A DNA stretch of 11,070 nt from Bacteroidales bacterium (lineage in GTDB: Bacteria > Bacteroidota > Bacteroidia > Bacteroidales > JALTDM01). A program made the position numbers and the translations under genes. The DNA lies in the NCBI GenBank assembly GCA_027073875.1, contig JALTEO010000069.1, positions 1 to 11,070 of the forward strand, in the 5' to 3' direction. Below are positions 1-8,028 of this stretch, in pieces (within the stretch, counting starts at the first letter, position 1; each line of letters opens with the position of its first letter). A model generated the notes under the pieces. The model saw only the letters and a program-made list of their open reading frames with translations. It ran no database searches and had not been told where the DNA came from.

Positions 1-59
1 AATCAGAAGTTTTGTAAATATCTCAACTTGTTATTTTTAATGAATTTATTTTAATTTTA

Positions 60-89
60 TTGATATTCTAAATTTAAAAACTATATTTG
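60..89 (+). promoter_or_regulatory. Candidate promoter of the DUF3857 operon
   Basis: The sequence shows TTG at 60-62, a 19-base spacer and TATATTTG at 82-89. This fits the Bacteroidota primary-sigma promoter form (TTG or TTTG, about 19-21 bases, TAnnTTTG). The start codon lies 28 bases after the -7 element, giving a short AT-rich leader without a Shine-Dalgarno sequence, as is usual in this phylum. That this site drives both downstream genes is inferred from their 23-bp spacing. Confidence 0.7.
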
Positions 90-117
90 CACATATTTTT
101 CATTAAAAAAATTAATT

Positions 118-2061
118 ATGCGTTTCAAACTCCTTATCATTTTTGTGTTATCTGCCGGATGGCTTTTCGCCCAAAAGACAGACTACAATACTGCCTTAAA
201 GTTATTGCAACCTATTACGGCAAAAGATTATCCGGAATCTGCAACTATCTCCATCGAAAACAAAGAAGTTACCATTGACAAACATTGCTTGGGAACCGAG
301 ATAGATGAATCTTACGAAAAAGTATTGACCGAGCAAGGAAAAGATCAAGTTAATCAGGTGTATTTCGGTTACGATTCCAATTACGACACGATAGAAATAT
401 CTTTAATTGAAATCATTAAGAAAAATGGAAAAGTTGTGAAAATTGACCCCGATAAAATTTTAAAAAAGGTCAGTCAAAGTGCTTTTAGCAGTTATTCGAA
501 TATCTATACGGAAACCGGCTGGATTTTAACCGGCTCTTTGCCAGATATTGAAATAGGCGACATTGTTCATCAAATTAGTAAAGATATTACACATAAAGCC
601 CGAATGAAAGATAATTTCTCTGATGAAATAGATGTTGATAATTATTCAACTGTTTTGAAAACATTTTATCAGCTGACAGCTCCCAAAGATTTAAAAATCA
701 ATATCATTCCGATAAACAAAAAAGAAGCACCCGTAAAATCTGCTATAGCAGAGAATGATGGAAAAAAAGTTTACACTTGGACGGTAGATTATGTTCCACA
801 TATTATTTACGAACCCAATATGGACAACTATAATAGTTTTGCATATCATATTATGTTGACTACCACCGACACTTGGGAAGATATTTCAAAATGGTATTAC
901 GGATTGGTAAAAGACCACCTGAAAACCAATCAAGACATTAAAGACAAAGTTGCCGAACTAACGAAAGATTGCAAAAACGATGAAGAGAAAATAAAAAATA
1001 TTTTTTATTGGGCGGCACAAAAAATTCGCTATTTGGGTGTGGATAAAGAAAAAGGACGTCCCGGATTTGAACCACACGATGTTACTTATACCTTTGAAAC
1101 CCGTGGTGGCGTTTGTCGCGACAAAGCTGCATTGATTGTGGCAATGTTACGCGAAGCCGGTATCCCCAGCGACCCAATTCTGATTTCCGTGGGCAACAAA
1201 TTAGACTATGATGCTCCTGTAATGTGGTTCAATCACGCTATTGCAGTTGTTTACGATAAAACAGGCAAACCACTGCATATTTTAGATCCAACAAATGAAA
1301 CAAGCAAAGATTACTTTCCACAATACGAAGAAGACTGTTCTTACATCATTGCCCGCGAAAAAGGTGCAGTCCTGCAGGTTGTACCTATTTCTCCGGCTGA
1401 ACGGAACAATACAACTATCAATATCGACATTTCCGTAGATGCACAAAACAATGCAACCGGAAATATAACAATTAAATATTCGGGACTGGCAGATACTTAT
1501 GTGCGGGGACAACTAATGCGGTCGTCACCAAACAAACGGAAAGAAATGTTGCAGCAAACCATTGCCAAGATTCATCCCGCTGCCGTATTAAACGATTTTA
1601 CTATTTCCGACCCCGAAAATAAAGACGAAAATATTTCGATGACGGCAAAATTTACAATTCCGGAATACATTGAAAAAGACGGCAATTTCTTATATGTACC
1701 CTTTGAAGCATCAAAGCTTTCCATTTCATTTATCTACAATTGGGAAATGGGTGTTTTCAAATTATCCGAAAGAACATATCCTTTTAAATTAAGTAATACT
1801 TTCAGCGTAGATATCAGCGAAAAACTCAATTTGGCAAATCCGTTAAAAGATGTATCGGTACCAAAGAAAATAGATATGAACTATAAAGGATTTGTGTTGA
1901 CCAACGAAACAAAATTATCGGATGATAAAAAACAGTTAAATGCAAAAATTTCATTCAAAGCAGAAAAAATTCATTTTGCCAAAACAGACTATAAAGATTT
2001 GAAACAAAAGTTATCACAATTAGAGAAATTACAAAAACTATATATTATCGGTAAAATTTAA
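118..2061 (+). CDS. Exported DUF3857 / transglutaminase-like protein with intact catalytic triad
   Basis: The 647-residue protein begins with a signal peptide (hydrophobic residues 5-17, probable signal peptidase I cut after LFA at 16-18, then Gln), so it acts outside the cytoplasm. Residues about 45-235 match the DUF3857 domain that precedes transglutaminase cores in Bacteroidota. Residues about 285-395 form a transglutaminase-like core with Cys333 in GGVCRDKA, His373 in FNHAI and Asp390 in LDPT, a complete Cys-His-Asp triad. The remaining 250 residues are probably beta-rich. In this superfamily the triad can support cross-linking, protease or amidase chemistry; the substrate cannot be told from sequence. 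It is first in an operon with a paralogue 23 bp downstream: both share a YP[ED].SA segment just after the signal peptide and a [TS]WT.D.VP segment near the end of DUF3857. The ATG at 118 is chosen because it gives a proper signal peptide and lies close behind the promoter. Confidence 0.9.
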   Translation: MRFKLLIIFVLSAGWLFAQKTDYNTALKLLQPITAKDYPESATISIENKEVTIDKHCLGTEIDESYEKVLTEQGKDQVNQVYFGYDSNYDTIEISLIEIIKKNGKVVKIDPDKILKKVSQSAFSSYSNIYTETGWILTGSLPDIEIGDIVHQISKDITHKARMKDNFSDEIDVDNYSTVLKTFYQLTAPKDLKINIIPINKKEAPVKSAIAENDGKKVYTWTVDYVPHIIYEPNMDNYNSFAYHIMLTTTDTWEDISKWYYGLVKDHLKTNQDIKDKVAELTKDCKNDEEKIKNIFYWAAQKIRYLGVDKEKGRPGFEPHDVTYTFETRGGVCRDKAALIVAMLREAGIPSDPILISVGNKLDYDAPVMWFNHAIAVVYDKTGKPLHILDPTNETSKDYFPQYEEDCSYIIAREKGAVLQVVPISPAERNNTTINIDISVDAQNNATGNITIKYSGLADTYVRGQLMRSSPNKRKEMLQQTIAKIHPAAVLNDFTISDPENKDENISMTAKFTIPEYIEKDGNFLYVPFEASKLSISFIYNWEMGVFKLSERTYPFKLSNTFSVDISEKLNLANPLKDVSVPKKIDMNYKGFVLTNETKLSDDKKQLNAKISFKAEKIHFAKTDYKDLKQKLSQLEKLQKLYIIGKI

Positions 2062-2084
2062 TAACCCATTAAAATAATATTAAA

Positions 2085-3941
2085 ATGAGAAAAGTAATAA
2101 CAATCATATTATCCGTTTTTGTCCTTTCGGTATCGGGACAAGATTACACTAAAATCATAAAGAATGTATCCGACAAACAATATCCTGATGCCTCTGCATT
2201 AAATGTTTATACCAAAGTAGATGTTACACTAAATGCCGACGGATCGTTCAGTAAGCATTATTATTATATCAAGAAAATCCTTACATATAAAGGGAAAACG
2301 AAATACTCAGATGTTAAAATTACATACAATAAAAATTTTGAAACCGTAAAATTGGGCGAATGTTTTTCGGTAAGAGATGGCAAAAAAATCCCTCTGCCAA
2401 AAGAAGCAACTCACGACAATGCCACCTATATGACAATGTATTCACCCGAATATATCAACCAGTGGCAAACAGTTGTTAACTTACCGGCAGTAGAACCCGG
2501 CGATTATGTGGTAGTGGACTATACCATAGAAAGCAAACCACGGGCTTATTTTTCAGGTATAGAACATTTTCAGGAAGAAAATCCCTATTTACACAAAGAA
2601 ATGCACATCTCCGCACCCAAAAGCCAACCGCTATATTTTAATTTTAATAAGAATAAAATCAAATTCTCAAAACAAACAGAAAAAGGGAAGACAATTTATT
2701 CGTGGACTGCCGATGATGTTCCACTAATTAAAGACGAAAAAAATAAACCGTCGTATTTGATTATCGGGCGACCTGTCTTATATGCTTCCTTAAAAAGCTG
2801 GAATGATGCTATTCCGCTACTGTTTAAACAGTTTAACTCCGTTGATTACAATAGCGATAAAGTCAAAAAAATACTTCCGGATTTAGCTAACAGCAAAATG
2901 ACTGATGAATTGAAATTATATCAAATTTACAATTACATTCATAATAATTTTGCTTTCAAATATGCAATGAGTGACGACAAATTTGTGCCACAACCGGTTG
3001 ATAAAGTTTTATCGCAACAATATGGCAGTTCGCGTGAATTAGTTGCTTTGTTTATTGCTATGGCAAAAGCTGCCGGCGTGCAAAATGTAAAACCCGTGTT
3101 TGTTGTTGCACAGAAAAAAGTAAAGGCAGCCAAGACATTTCCTTACCGTGGTTTTATTTCATATATTTGTGCATATCACAATGGTCAGTTAATTTCGTTT
3201 TTGCAGAAAGATGCTCGTTTCGGTTTTGCTTGGTCTGAAGCAGCTTACTTATTTACGGACGACACGCCAACAAAAATGATTGATTACCAATTTGATACTA
3301 AAAATTTAGTTGATAAAACGGTAACCATTTCATTGAACGATGATTTTTCGGCAAATGCCAATTTCATCAAAGAACTCCGTGGTAAAGACGATTATAGAAT
3401 CCGGTCACAATTTAAGGACGAAACCGAGAAAAACCGTAAAATATGGTTCTCGCAATCTATTAGCGACAAATCAATTACCATTACCGGCAATCCCGAATTT
3501 GTTGACATTAAGAACTATGAAGCAAATGTTAAAATTAAGTTTTCGGCTCAAATTAATGACTTTTATACAATCCAAGACGACTATCTTTATTTACAATTAC
3601 CCGAGACAGAAAGCGTTGACTTAAAAATGACAGGAAAAGAACGGGAAACGCCTTATCAAATATACAACACCATTAGTGTGACCGAAAAATATGTATTCGA
3701 TAATTTCCCCGATGGCTACACGCTAATAAAACCGAAAAATACAATAACTCAATCGTTTAAATCCGGCAAAGATGAAATGACATTCTACATTTCTGCTACA
3801 ATGGAAAATAACATACTGTTTGTTTACAGGAAAATTTTCATTCCTTCCACCATTGTTTCCAAAACAGATTATCCGGCATTTTACAAATTTATATCTACCA
3901 TACAGAAACCGCTGAATACAGTTATTTTCTTGAAGAAATAG
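2085..3941 (+). CDS. Exported DUF3857 / transglutaminase-like paralogue lacking the catalytic triad
   Basis: This 618-residue protein has a signal peptide (residues 1-18, then Gln19), a DUF3857-like region (about 25-235), a transglutaminase-like fold region (about 275-390) and a long C-terminal beta-rich part. It is a diverged paralogue of the upstream gene. In the region matching the nucleophile motif, GGVCRDKA becomes YGSSRELV (residues 313-320), so the catalytic Cys is Ser316. In the His segment FNHAI is replaced by FISYI (357-361), and in the Asp segment LDPT is replaced by LQKD (373-376). The helix after the nucleophile, ALFIAMAKAAGV, is well kept, so the fold is probably intact. It is therefore most likely a non-enzymatic partner or binding protein, co-transcribed with the active copy. 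Codon use and the unbroken frame give no sign of a pseudogene. The exact residue matches in the His and Asp segments are less certain than the Cys to Ser change. Confidence 0.88.
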   Translation: MRKVITIILSVFVLSVSGQDYTKIIKNVSDKQYPDASALNVYTKVDVTLNADGSFSKHYYYIKKILTYKGKTKYSDVKITYNKNFETVKLGECFSVRDGKKIPLPKEATHDNATYMTMYSPEYINQWQTVVNLPAVEPGDYVVVDYTIESKPRAYFSGIEHFQEENPYLHKEMHISAPKSQPLYFNFNKNKIKFSKQTEKGKTIYSWTADDVPLIKDEKNKPSYLIIGRPVLYASLKSWNDAIPLLFKQFNSVDYNSDKVKKILPDLANSKMTDELKLYQIYNYIHNNFAFKYAMSDDKFVPQPVDKVLSQQYGSSRELVALFIAMAKAAGVQNVKPVFVVAQKKVKAAKTFPYRGFISYICAYHNGQLISFLQKDARFGFAWSEAAYLFTDDTPTKMIDYQFDTKNLVDKTVTISLNDDFSANANFIKELRGKDDYRIRSQFKDETEKNRKIWFSQSISDKSITITGNPEFVDIKNYEANVKIKFSAQINDFYTIQDDYLYLQLPETESVDLKMTGKERETPYQIYNTISVTEKYVFDNFPDGYTLIKPKNTITQSFKSGKDEMTFYISATMENNILFVYRKIFIPSTIVSKTDYPAFYKFISTIQKPLNTVIFLKK

Positions 3942-4253
3942 AAGCTATCATTTGAACACAGTGAAAAATTTTTATTTATTGACTTTATTATTGCTTTGGC
4001 AATAACGAAAATATTAGTACAACAGGGCAAGTTGGGAATGTTTGATTTTTGGTCGGTAATACAGATTACACATTCAATATAGTCCAATAAATTGTACTAT
4101 TTTTATGTAGCATCGGCATTATACCAAATCTTTTTTGAACTCGTATGTTTGCAAAATAAAAAAGAATCCATTTTTTTCTAATTTTATGGTCTTGAGCTGT
4201 ATTCTTTCATTAAATGAGCTGCAACGGTTATGCTTTTGTGCTTTATTTCCCGT
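3942..4253. other. Gap between convergent genes, no gene seen
   Basis: This 312-bp AT-rich stretch separates the ends of the plus-strand DUF3857 operon and the minus-strand toxin gene. No frame holds a convincing gene; the minus-strand frame at 3881-4087 is low-complexity and overlaps the end of the DUF3857 gene. It contains one perfect hairpin (3988-4005) and an isolated TATGTTTG at 4144-4151. No classical hairpin followed by a T-run was found for either gene. Confidence 0.6.
3988..4005. repeat. Perfect 7-bp inverted repeat (hairpin)
   Basis: TTATTGC and GCAATAA are exact reverse complements separated by the loop TTTG. The hairpin lies 46 bp after the stop of the DUF3857 operon. No T-run follows on the plus strand, so it is not a classical intrinsic terminator. 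It may mark the 3' end of the operon transcript or stabilise it; this is inference. Confidence 0.45.
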
Positions 4254-4259
4254 TTATTT
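4242..4259. repeat. Left copy of direct repeat flanking the AbiE module
   Basis: TTTATTTCCCGTTTATTT, matching the copy at 6213-6230 at 16 of 18 positions, with the first 12 identical. It overlaps the toxin stop codon. The two copies bracket the toxin-antitoxin pair, as would be expected of an insertion scar, but in AT-rich DNA a chance match cannot be excluded. Confidence 0.4.
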
Positions 4260-5327
4260 TTTCTTTTTAATAAGTTCATAAATTTTAAACCAATAGAAAA
4301 AAGCTTCCGGATTTGATTTCTTTAATTTGTTTAGCTTGTTATTCAAAGGCTTCCTAATCTGCCAATCCTTTAATAATTTGGGATCTTCAAATCTCTTAAT
4401 CACATCTGCATCTTCTTTGATAAGTGTTGAAATGTATGCTGTTTTTGATGCTATTGTTATAGCTTTTTCTAAATGAAAGCTCTCAGAAAATATAAAGCCG
4501 ACAATTCTTCTAATTCCGAGCTGTAGTTGTTCAAAGTTCCCTTTGCCATCAGCACCTCTTGTCACAATATTCAATGATGTTTGATAGATATCTTCCAATA
4601 CATCGTTCGCTGTTAGCCCATTTATAGCTCTGTATGCCAATTCAGTTTTAGCAAATGTTAAAAAGGTAGATTTAATTATTTCTAAATCATTTACAACATC
4701 AAATAGATTTCCAATATCGTAAAGTTGCTTAATAATTTCCATGCTCATACTATCTTCCTTTTTGAAATATGGTATGCCGGTAGTATTTGGTGCAAAAGCT
4801 GTAAGCTTATCACCGAGCATATCTTCCAAACATGGAACTTTTACTGTAATTGGTTCTCCCACAACCGGCACAAAAGATGACTGTATCGGAATCTCAATTA
4901 CATTCGCATAGCCAACTTTTTCAAAAAGAATATCAAGAAGTACATATTCTTCCTCCTTATTCGACTTATGTATTGGTGTATAGAAAAATTTATAGTGTTC
5001 TTTTTTGATTTTAGTATTTGTACTCCTATGTTGCAATTCTAATCTGGTAAAATTTTGTTCAGTAACAATGTTTTTAAGAATATCTTCAAATTCTTTAACT
5101 TCCATGGGTAAAATGATATCAATATCAATAGATAATCTTTTTGAAGAGTTTAGATGTAACATTAACGCTGTTCCTCCTTTAAACACAAAAGGAATTTCGT
5201 GCACTACTAAGCCTTCAAGCAATAGTAAAGCACGAATAACCTTTTCAACCAAAATCTTGTCAACTTTCCGGTTTCGTTTAGATACTTGAGCAATCCAATC
5301 TATATTTATTTTTCGCTTATCTATCAT
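4254..5327 (-). CDS. AbiEii/AbiGii-type nucleotidyltransferase toxin
   Basis: The 357-residue protein matches the AbiEii/AbiGii toxin family of DNA polymerase beta-like nucleotidyltransferases. Visible motifs are KGGTAL at 50-55, the metal-binding pair Asp68 and Asp70 in SIDID, a further acidic Asp132 in VLLDILFEK, Lys174 in GDKLTAFAP, and QLYDIGNLFD at 201-210, which corresponds to the conserved acidic helix motif of the family. All expected active-site positions are present, so the toxin is probably active. Members of the family act as the toxin of AbiE (type IV) systems, inhibiting growth or aborting phage infection; some modify tRNA 3' ends with nucleotides. The target here is unknown. 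The start is only 3 bp after the stop of the antitoxin-like gene, so the pair is presumably co-transcribed and translationally coupled. The C-terminus ends in a run of four lysines. Confidence 0.9.
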   Translation of the reverse strand: MIDKRKINIDWIAQVSKRNRKVDKILVEKVIRALLLLEGLVVHEIPFVFKGGTALMLHLNSSKRLSIDIDIILPMEVKEFEDILKNIVTEQNFTRLELQHRSTNTKIKKEHYKFFYTPIHKSNKEEEYVLLDILFEKVGYANVIEIPIQSSFVPVVGEPITVKVPCLEDMLGDKLTAFAPNTTGIPYFKKEDSMSMEIIKQLYDIGNLFDVVNDLEIIKSTFLTFAKTELAYRAINGLTANDVLEDIYQTSLNIVTRGADGKGNFEQLQLGIRRIVGFIFSESFHLEKAITIASKTAYISTLIKEDADVIKRFEDPKLLKDWQIRKPLNNKLNKLKKSNPEAFFYWFKIYELIKKKK

Positions 5328-5330
5328 ATG

Positions 5331-6098
5331 CTATAATTTGGCAGCATTATCTGTTTTGCTGCCGTAAATTTGGATTGTGCTTAAATATTCTTGAATACTT
5401 TCTTTTTTTCTTCTTCTACTTGCATATCGAAGCATTTTACTTTGGTTGACAGTGTATTTGTTAAATGCTTCTTGAAAAACCGTTCGAAGTTCAGCACCTT
5501 GCTGAGCTGAAAAAACAATTGTATCAGAAAAAATATCTACCAACAACTTTTCAATAGTTACTGTTCTGATATTACCGATTTCTTGCAGAGGTGATTCTGA
5601 GACTAAAGATTTAATTATTATTGCTTCCTTATCTGCCGGCAAATATTTTTCCAATATTTCCTCTGTTGGCTCTATGAAAACAGGGTGTTTCAACTCTTTG
5701 AGAAAATAAAAAACCGATTGTGTTACTTCTTTTTCAACTTCAACTATTATCTGAAAATTGCCGGGTTGATGTTGCATAAACTCGTTCAGTATTTTTGTAT
5801 TCCAAACACAAATCTCAACAAATGGAAACTCAGACTTTAGTTTGTTGTATATTACCTTTTCTTTTTTGTTTAATTCCGGTAAAAATATATTATTAGAACC
5901 TAAACAAAATTTACCTCGTCCAATGCGAGTTAATACCCCTTTTTGAATTAATACATATACTCTCCAATTTATAGTAGTCTTTTTAACAAGAGGGTCAAAT
6001 GAAAGATAAAATTCACTAATTTCTTTTGTTGTAAAGTAATCAGCTTTCTTAAATCTATCTTCTAATTGCTCAATATGTAACTTTTTATCTTCGATAAT
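5331..6098 (-). CDS. AbiEi-like antitoxin/repressor, non-standard start codon
   Basis: An open frame runs from the stop at 5331-5333 back to an in-frame TAG at 6123-6125, but the only in-frame ATG (5777) sits at codon 108, inside a conserved-looking core (LNEFMQHQPG). No ATG, GTG or TTG lies upstream in frame. The upstream part encodes a clear winged-helix DNA-binding domain (about residues 10-67: YFTTKEISEFY, then TTINWRVYVLIQKGVLTRIGRGKF), as expected for an AbiEi-type antitoxin that represses its own operon. The C-terminal half (about 95-255) resembles the AbiEi effector part, with a VEVEK segment and a Lys/Arg-rich stretch near the end. I give ATT at 6096-6098 as the likely start (255 residues) because it precedes the domain and lies about 10 bases after the predicted transcription start; ATC at 6093-6095 is an alternative. 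It may belong to the family catalogued as DUF6577 (from memory). A mutated start or sequence error is possible. Function 0.8, start 0.4. Confidence 0.7.
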   Translation of the reverse strand: MIEDKKLHIEQLEDRFKKADYFTTKEISEFYLSFDPLVKKTTINWRVYVLIQKGVLTRIGRGKFCLGSNNIFLPELNKKEKVIYNKLKSEFPFVEICVWNTKILNEFMQHQPGNFQIIVEVEKEVTQSVFYFLKELKHPVFIEPTEEILEKYLPADKEAIIIKSLVSESPLQEIGNIRTVTIEKLLVDIFSDTIVFSAQQGAELRTVFQEAFNKYTVNQSKMLRYASRRRKKESIQEYLSTIQIYGSKTDNAAKL

Positions 6099-6114
6099 GA
6101 GATGATTTAAAGGA

Positions 6115-6146
6115 CAAAAATACTAAAACTATATTACGGCACCAAA
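6115..6146 (-). promoter_or_regulatory. Promoter of the AbiE-type operon
   Basis: On the minus strand TTTG (6146-6143) is followed by 20 bases and TATTTTTG (6122-6115), an exact match to the Bacteroidota promoter form. The transcript would begin near 6108, leaving about 10 bases before the proposed ATT start of the antitoxin. This spacing supports translation starting at the front of the winged-helix domain rather than at the internal ATG. Confidence 0.75.
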
Positions 6147-6212
6147 TAATAATTATTGCCATTAATTAGATGGAAGAAAAAAACTATTTTTTCCTTGCGA
6201 AAACAGTTGCGT

Positions 6213-6230
6213 TTTATTTCCCGTCCATTT
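6213..6230. repeat. Right copy of direct repeat flanking the AbiE module
   Basis: TTTATTTCCCGTCCATTT, 16 of 18 identical to the copy at 4242-4259 and in the same orientation. It lies about 70 bp upstream of the operon's -33 element, so the pair of repeats brackets the promoter and both genes. Confidence 0.4.
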
Positions 6231-6263
6231 ATCATTTCAAATTTTGTTAGCTTTTTCTTTTTT

Positions 6264-6285
6264 AGCATTGGCAAAAGCCAATGCT
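6264..6285. repeat. Perfect 9-bp inverted repeat with AAAA loop
   Basis: AGCATTGGC and GCCAATGCT are exact reverse complements around AAAA. A T-rich run precedes it on the plus strand, so on the minus strand it is followed by A's, the wrong arrangement for terminating the C69 transcript. It could be a binding site, a 3'-end structure or a copy of a small dispersed repeat; I cannot decide between them. Confidence 0.55.
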
Positions 6286-6380
6286 TATGATTTCAAATAC
6301 AAACATAATGATTTTTCATAAAAAAATAAGTGTTCTTGTAATATTTTTACATTCCTGATTTTGTAAAAATCGGCAGGTTA

Positions 6381-7970
6381 TTATTCGCGGTTCAAATACC
6401 GTGCTTTGTCATCTTCAATAATTCGTTTTTTCCATTCATCGGGATAGCCCGTAGATTTAGGACTTCCGTTTTTGTCTTTTACAAAGCCATCGTTATATTT
6501 GGTTATCAACGACTCACCGAGATTAATCCACTCTTTAACCAATTTATTTCCGGCATCTACCGTATAATCCGTCAGATACTTGTGCATATCGTCGGAAGAT
6601 TTCTTTTGCAGTTCCATAGCCGTTTTTGCTACGGTATCGGTTTGTGCTATAAAATATTGTTCCATACTGTCGCGTACCTGCCTGACATCCTTACTCATAT
6701 CACTGAATCGCAAATTAGCATAGTTGGACACAAAATTAAACACCCACCACGCCGACTGCCACGAAAATTTTCGCATATCGCCGGTCTTGTATGGCTCTGC
6801 CACATCGTTGGCACCTAAGAATACGGGATGATAACACGACAAATAAGTATCGTCCTCGCCGAACCACACAATACCGCCAACCTCATTAGGGAGAAAATTT
6901 CGCATCTGTGCCACAAAACTAAATGCCGTATAATAAACCGAAATGGGGCGTTCCCAACTGTAGCCCGTGCTATCGTATTGCCAAGAAACGGGCGGCACAC
7001 GGTTGGGCGACCCGAAAGGACCTGCTGCCAATCCCTTTGTCATATCAAAAGGTGTTCCTTCGTAATGGTCACGAACTAAATTCATTACATCAACGAGTCG
7101 CAATTTTTTGTCCGGCTTAATCCACAGCGGATACGGTTGGCTGTCATCATTTCCCAAACAGTAGTCAGCAGAAAGGTTCAACGACGGACTGATACGGCGA
7201 TACAAGCTCCACACCCTGCTTGCCGTATATTTCATACGGTATTTTACCATTGGATTATATGCCTCGTTGAAACGAAACGGCTTCCCCGATTTAGGGTCAT
7301 AATATCCTTTTTTGATTGCAAATTTTATTACATCTTTGGCATAGAGACAATTATCCGGGTCGTTTAACGGAAATTCCCCTATCCGCGAATGATTGGCGTG
7401 TGCCAGCACCATTCCGTCGGGAATCTTGCGAGCTACCCACACGGCACCTTTCTCATCACCTTTGCCTACCATTTCAAGTAACCACGCTTCATTGGGGTCA
7501 GCAATGGAAAAGCTCTCACCTTCACTGGCATAACCGTATTTTTCAACCAAAGAAGTCATTACCGCTATGGCTTCCCGTGCCGTCTTTGCCCGTTCCAAAG
7601 CCAAACGCATTAAGTGCCAATATTCTAAAAATCCTGTTTTCTGATTCATCAGTTCATCGCGACCACCAAAAGTGGTTTCACCCACCGAGAGCTGAAACTC
7701 GTTCATATGAAACCCGATTAATTTATAGGTATGCCGCACTTGTGGTATCTCACCTTTAACACCGTGACGATTTGAAAAAGATACCATCTCGCCCTTAGGA
7801 TAATCTTTTGCCTGAAAAATTTGCAAATGATAGAGCCATTCACCGTCGTTAGTATAAACCAAATATGCCGACCCGTCAGTTGATGCTCCTTTGGTAACAA
7901 TCAGATTGGTGCACGGGAATGTTTTCACGAAAAGCCCTACCAATAAGATTAATAAAATTAGTTTTTTCAT
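6381..7970 (-). CDS. Secreted C69-family dipeptidase
   Basis: The 529-residue protein matches peptidase family C69 (PepD-like, an N-terminal nucleophile hydrolase). Residues 1-19 form a signal peptide, and Cys20 follows directly in PCTNLIVTKGASTDGS, the family's hallmark start where the Cys becomes the N-terminal nucleophile after processing. Further family segments are ANHSRIGEF (192-200), the region around YRRISPSLNLSADYCLGNDDSQPYP, and PFGSPNRVPP. The length is usual for the Bacteroidota members, and no key segment is missing. It probably cleaves dipeptides or short peptides outside the cytoplasm, in nutrient scavenging. The site before Cys20 (TFPC) is not a good lipobox, so lipidation is unlikely. 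The gene has its own candidate promoter and lies 119 bp downstream of the DUF4301 gene on the same strand; read-through from that gene is possible. Confidence 0.92.
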   Translation of the reverse strand: MKKLILLILLVGLFVKTFPCTNLIVTKGASTDGSAYLVYTNDGEWLYHLQIFQAKDYPKGEMVSFSNRHGVKGEIPQVRHTYKLIGFHMNEFQLSVGETTFGGRDELMNQKTGFLEYWHLMRLALERAKTAREAIAVMTSLVEKYGYASEGESFSIADPNEAWLLEMVGKGDEKGAVWVARKIPDGMVLAHANHSRIGEFPLNDPDNCLYAKDVIKFAIKKGYYDPKSGKPFRFNEAYNPMVKYRMKYTASRVWSLYRRISPSLNLSADYCLGNDDSQPYPLWIKPDKKLRLVDVMNLVRDHYEGTPFDMTKGLAAGPFGSPNRVPPVSWQYDSTGYSWERPISVYYTAFSFVAQMRNFLPNEVGGIVWFGEDDTYLSCYHPVFLGANDVAEPYKTGDMRKFSWQSAWWVFNFVSNYANLRFSDMSKDVRQVRDSMEQYFIAQTDTVAKTAMELQKKSSDDMHKYLTDYTVDAGNKLVKEWINLGESLITKYNDGFVKDKNGSPKSTGYPDEWKKRIIEDDKARYLNRE

Positions 7971-7996
7971 CTGTTTATTCTTAGTTCAAAAGTTTG

Positions 7997-8028
7997 CAAA
8001 GTTAAAAGTTCATAATTTATATATTCAA
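7997..8028 (-). promoter_or_regulatory. Candidate promoter of the C69 dipeptidase gene
   Basis: On the minus strand TTG (8028-8026), 21 bases, then TAACTTTG (8004-7997), 26 bases before the ATG. The -7 element is a full match. The -33 TTG is provided by the first unit of an 8-bp tandem repeat. Confidence 0.65.

Larger units (their letters stand above)
6147..6380. other. Gap upstream of the AbiE module and downstream of the C69 gene
   Basis: No gene is seen here. The stretch holds the right copy of the direct repeat (6213-6230), a perfect 9-bp hairpin (6264-6285) and an imperfect A/T-rich dyad at 6172-6194. Just after the C69 stop on the minus strand there is a weak hairpin (6354-6377) without a T-run. 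None is a convincing intrinsic terminator. Confidence 0.5.

Noticed and set aside
4144..4151. TATGTTTG on the plus strand, a full -7 match, pointing into the 3' end of the toxin gene
   Set aside because: There is no TTG at a suitable distance upstream and no gene downstream on that strand. An antisense RNA is possible but unsupported.
5331..5777. 148-aa version of the antitoxin starting at the internal ATG
   Set aside because: The Met lies inside a conserved-looking core (NEFMQHQPG) and the frame upstream encodes a coherent winged helix, so this start would remove half of a real protein.
7316..7759. 147-codon plus-strand frame
   Set aside because: It lies wholly antisense to the C69 dipeptidase, whose family motifs are clear; the composition (many Pro, His, Arg, Ser) fits a shadow frame.
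7908..7970. Lipoprotein signal for the C69 protein, because Cys20 follows the hydrophobic stretch
   Set aside because: TFPC does not fit a lipobox, and Cys20 is the expected N-terminal nucleophile of the C69 family.
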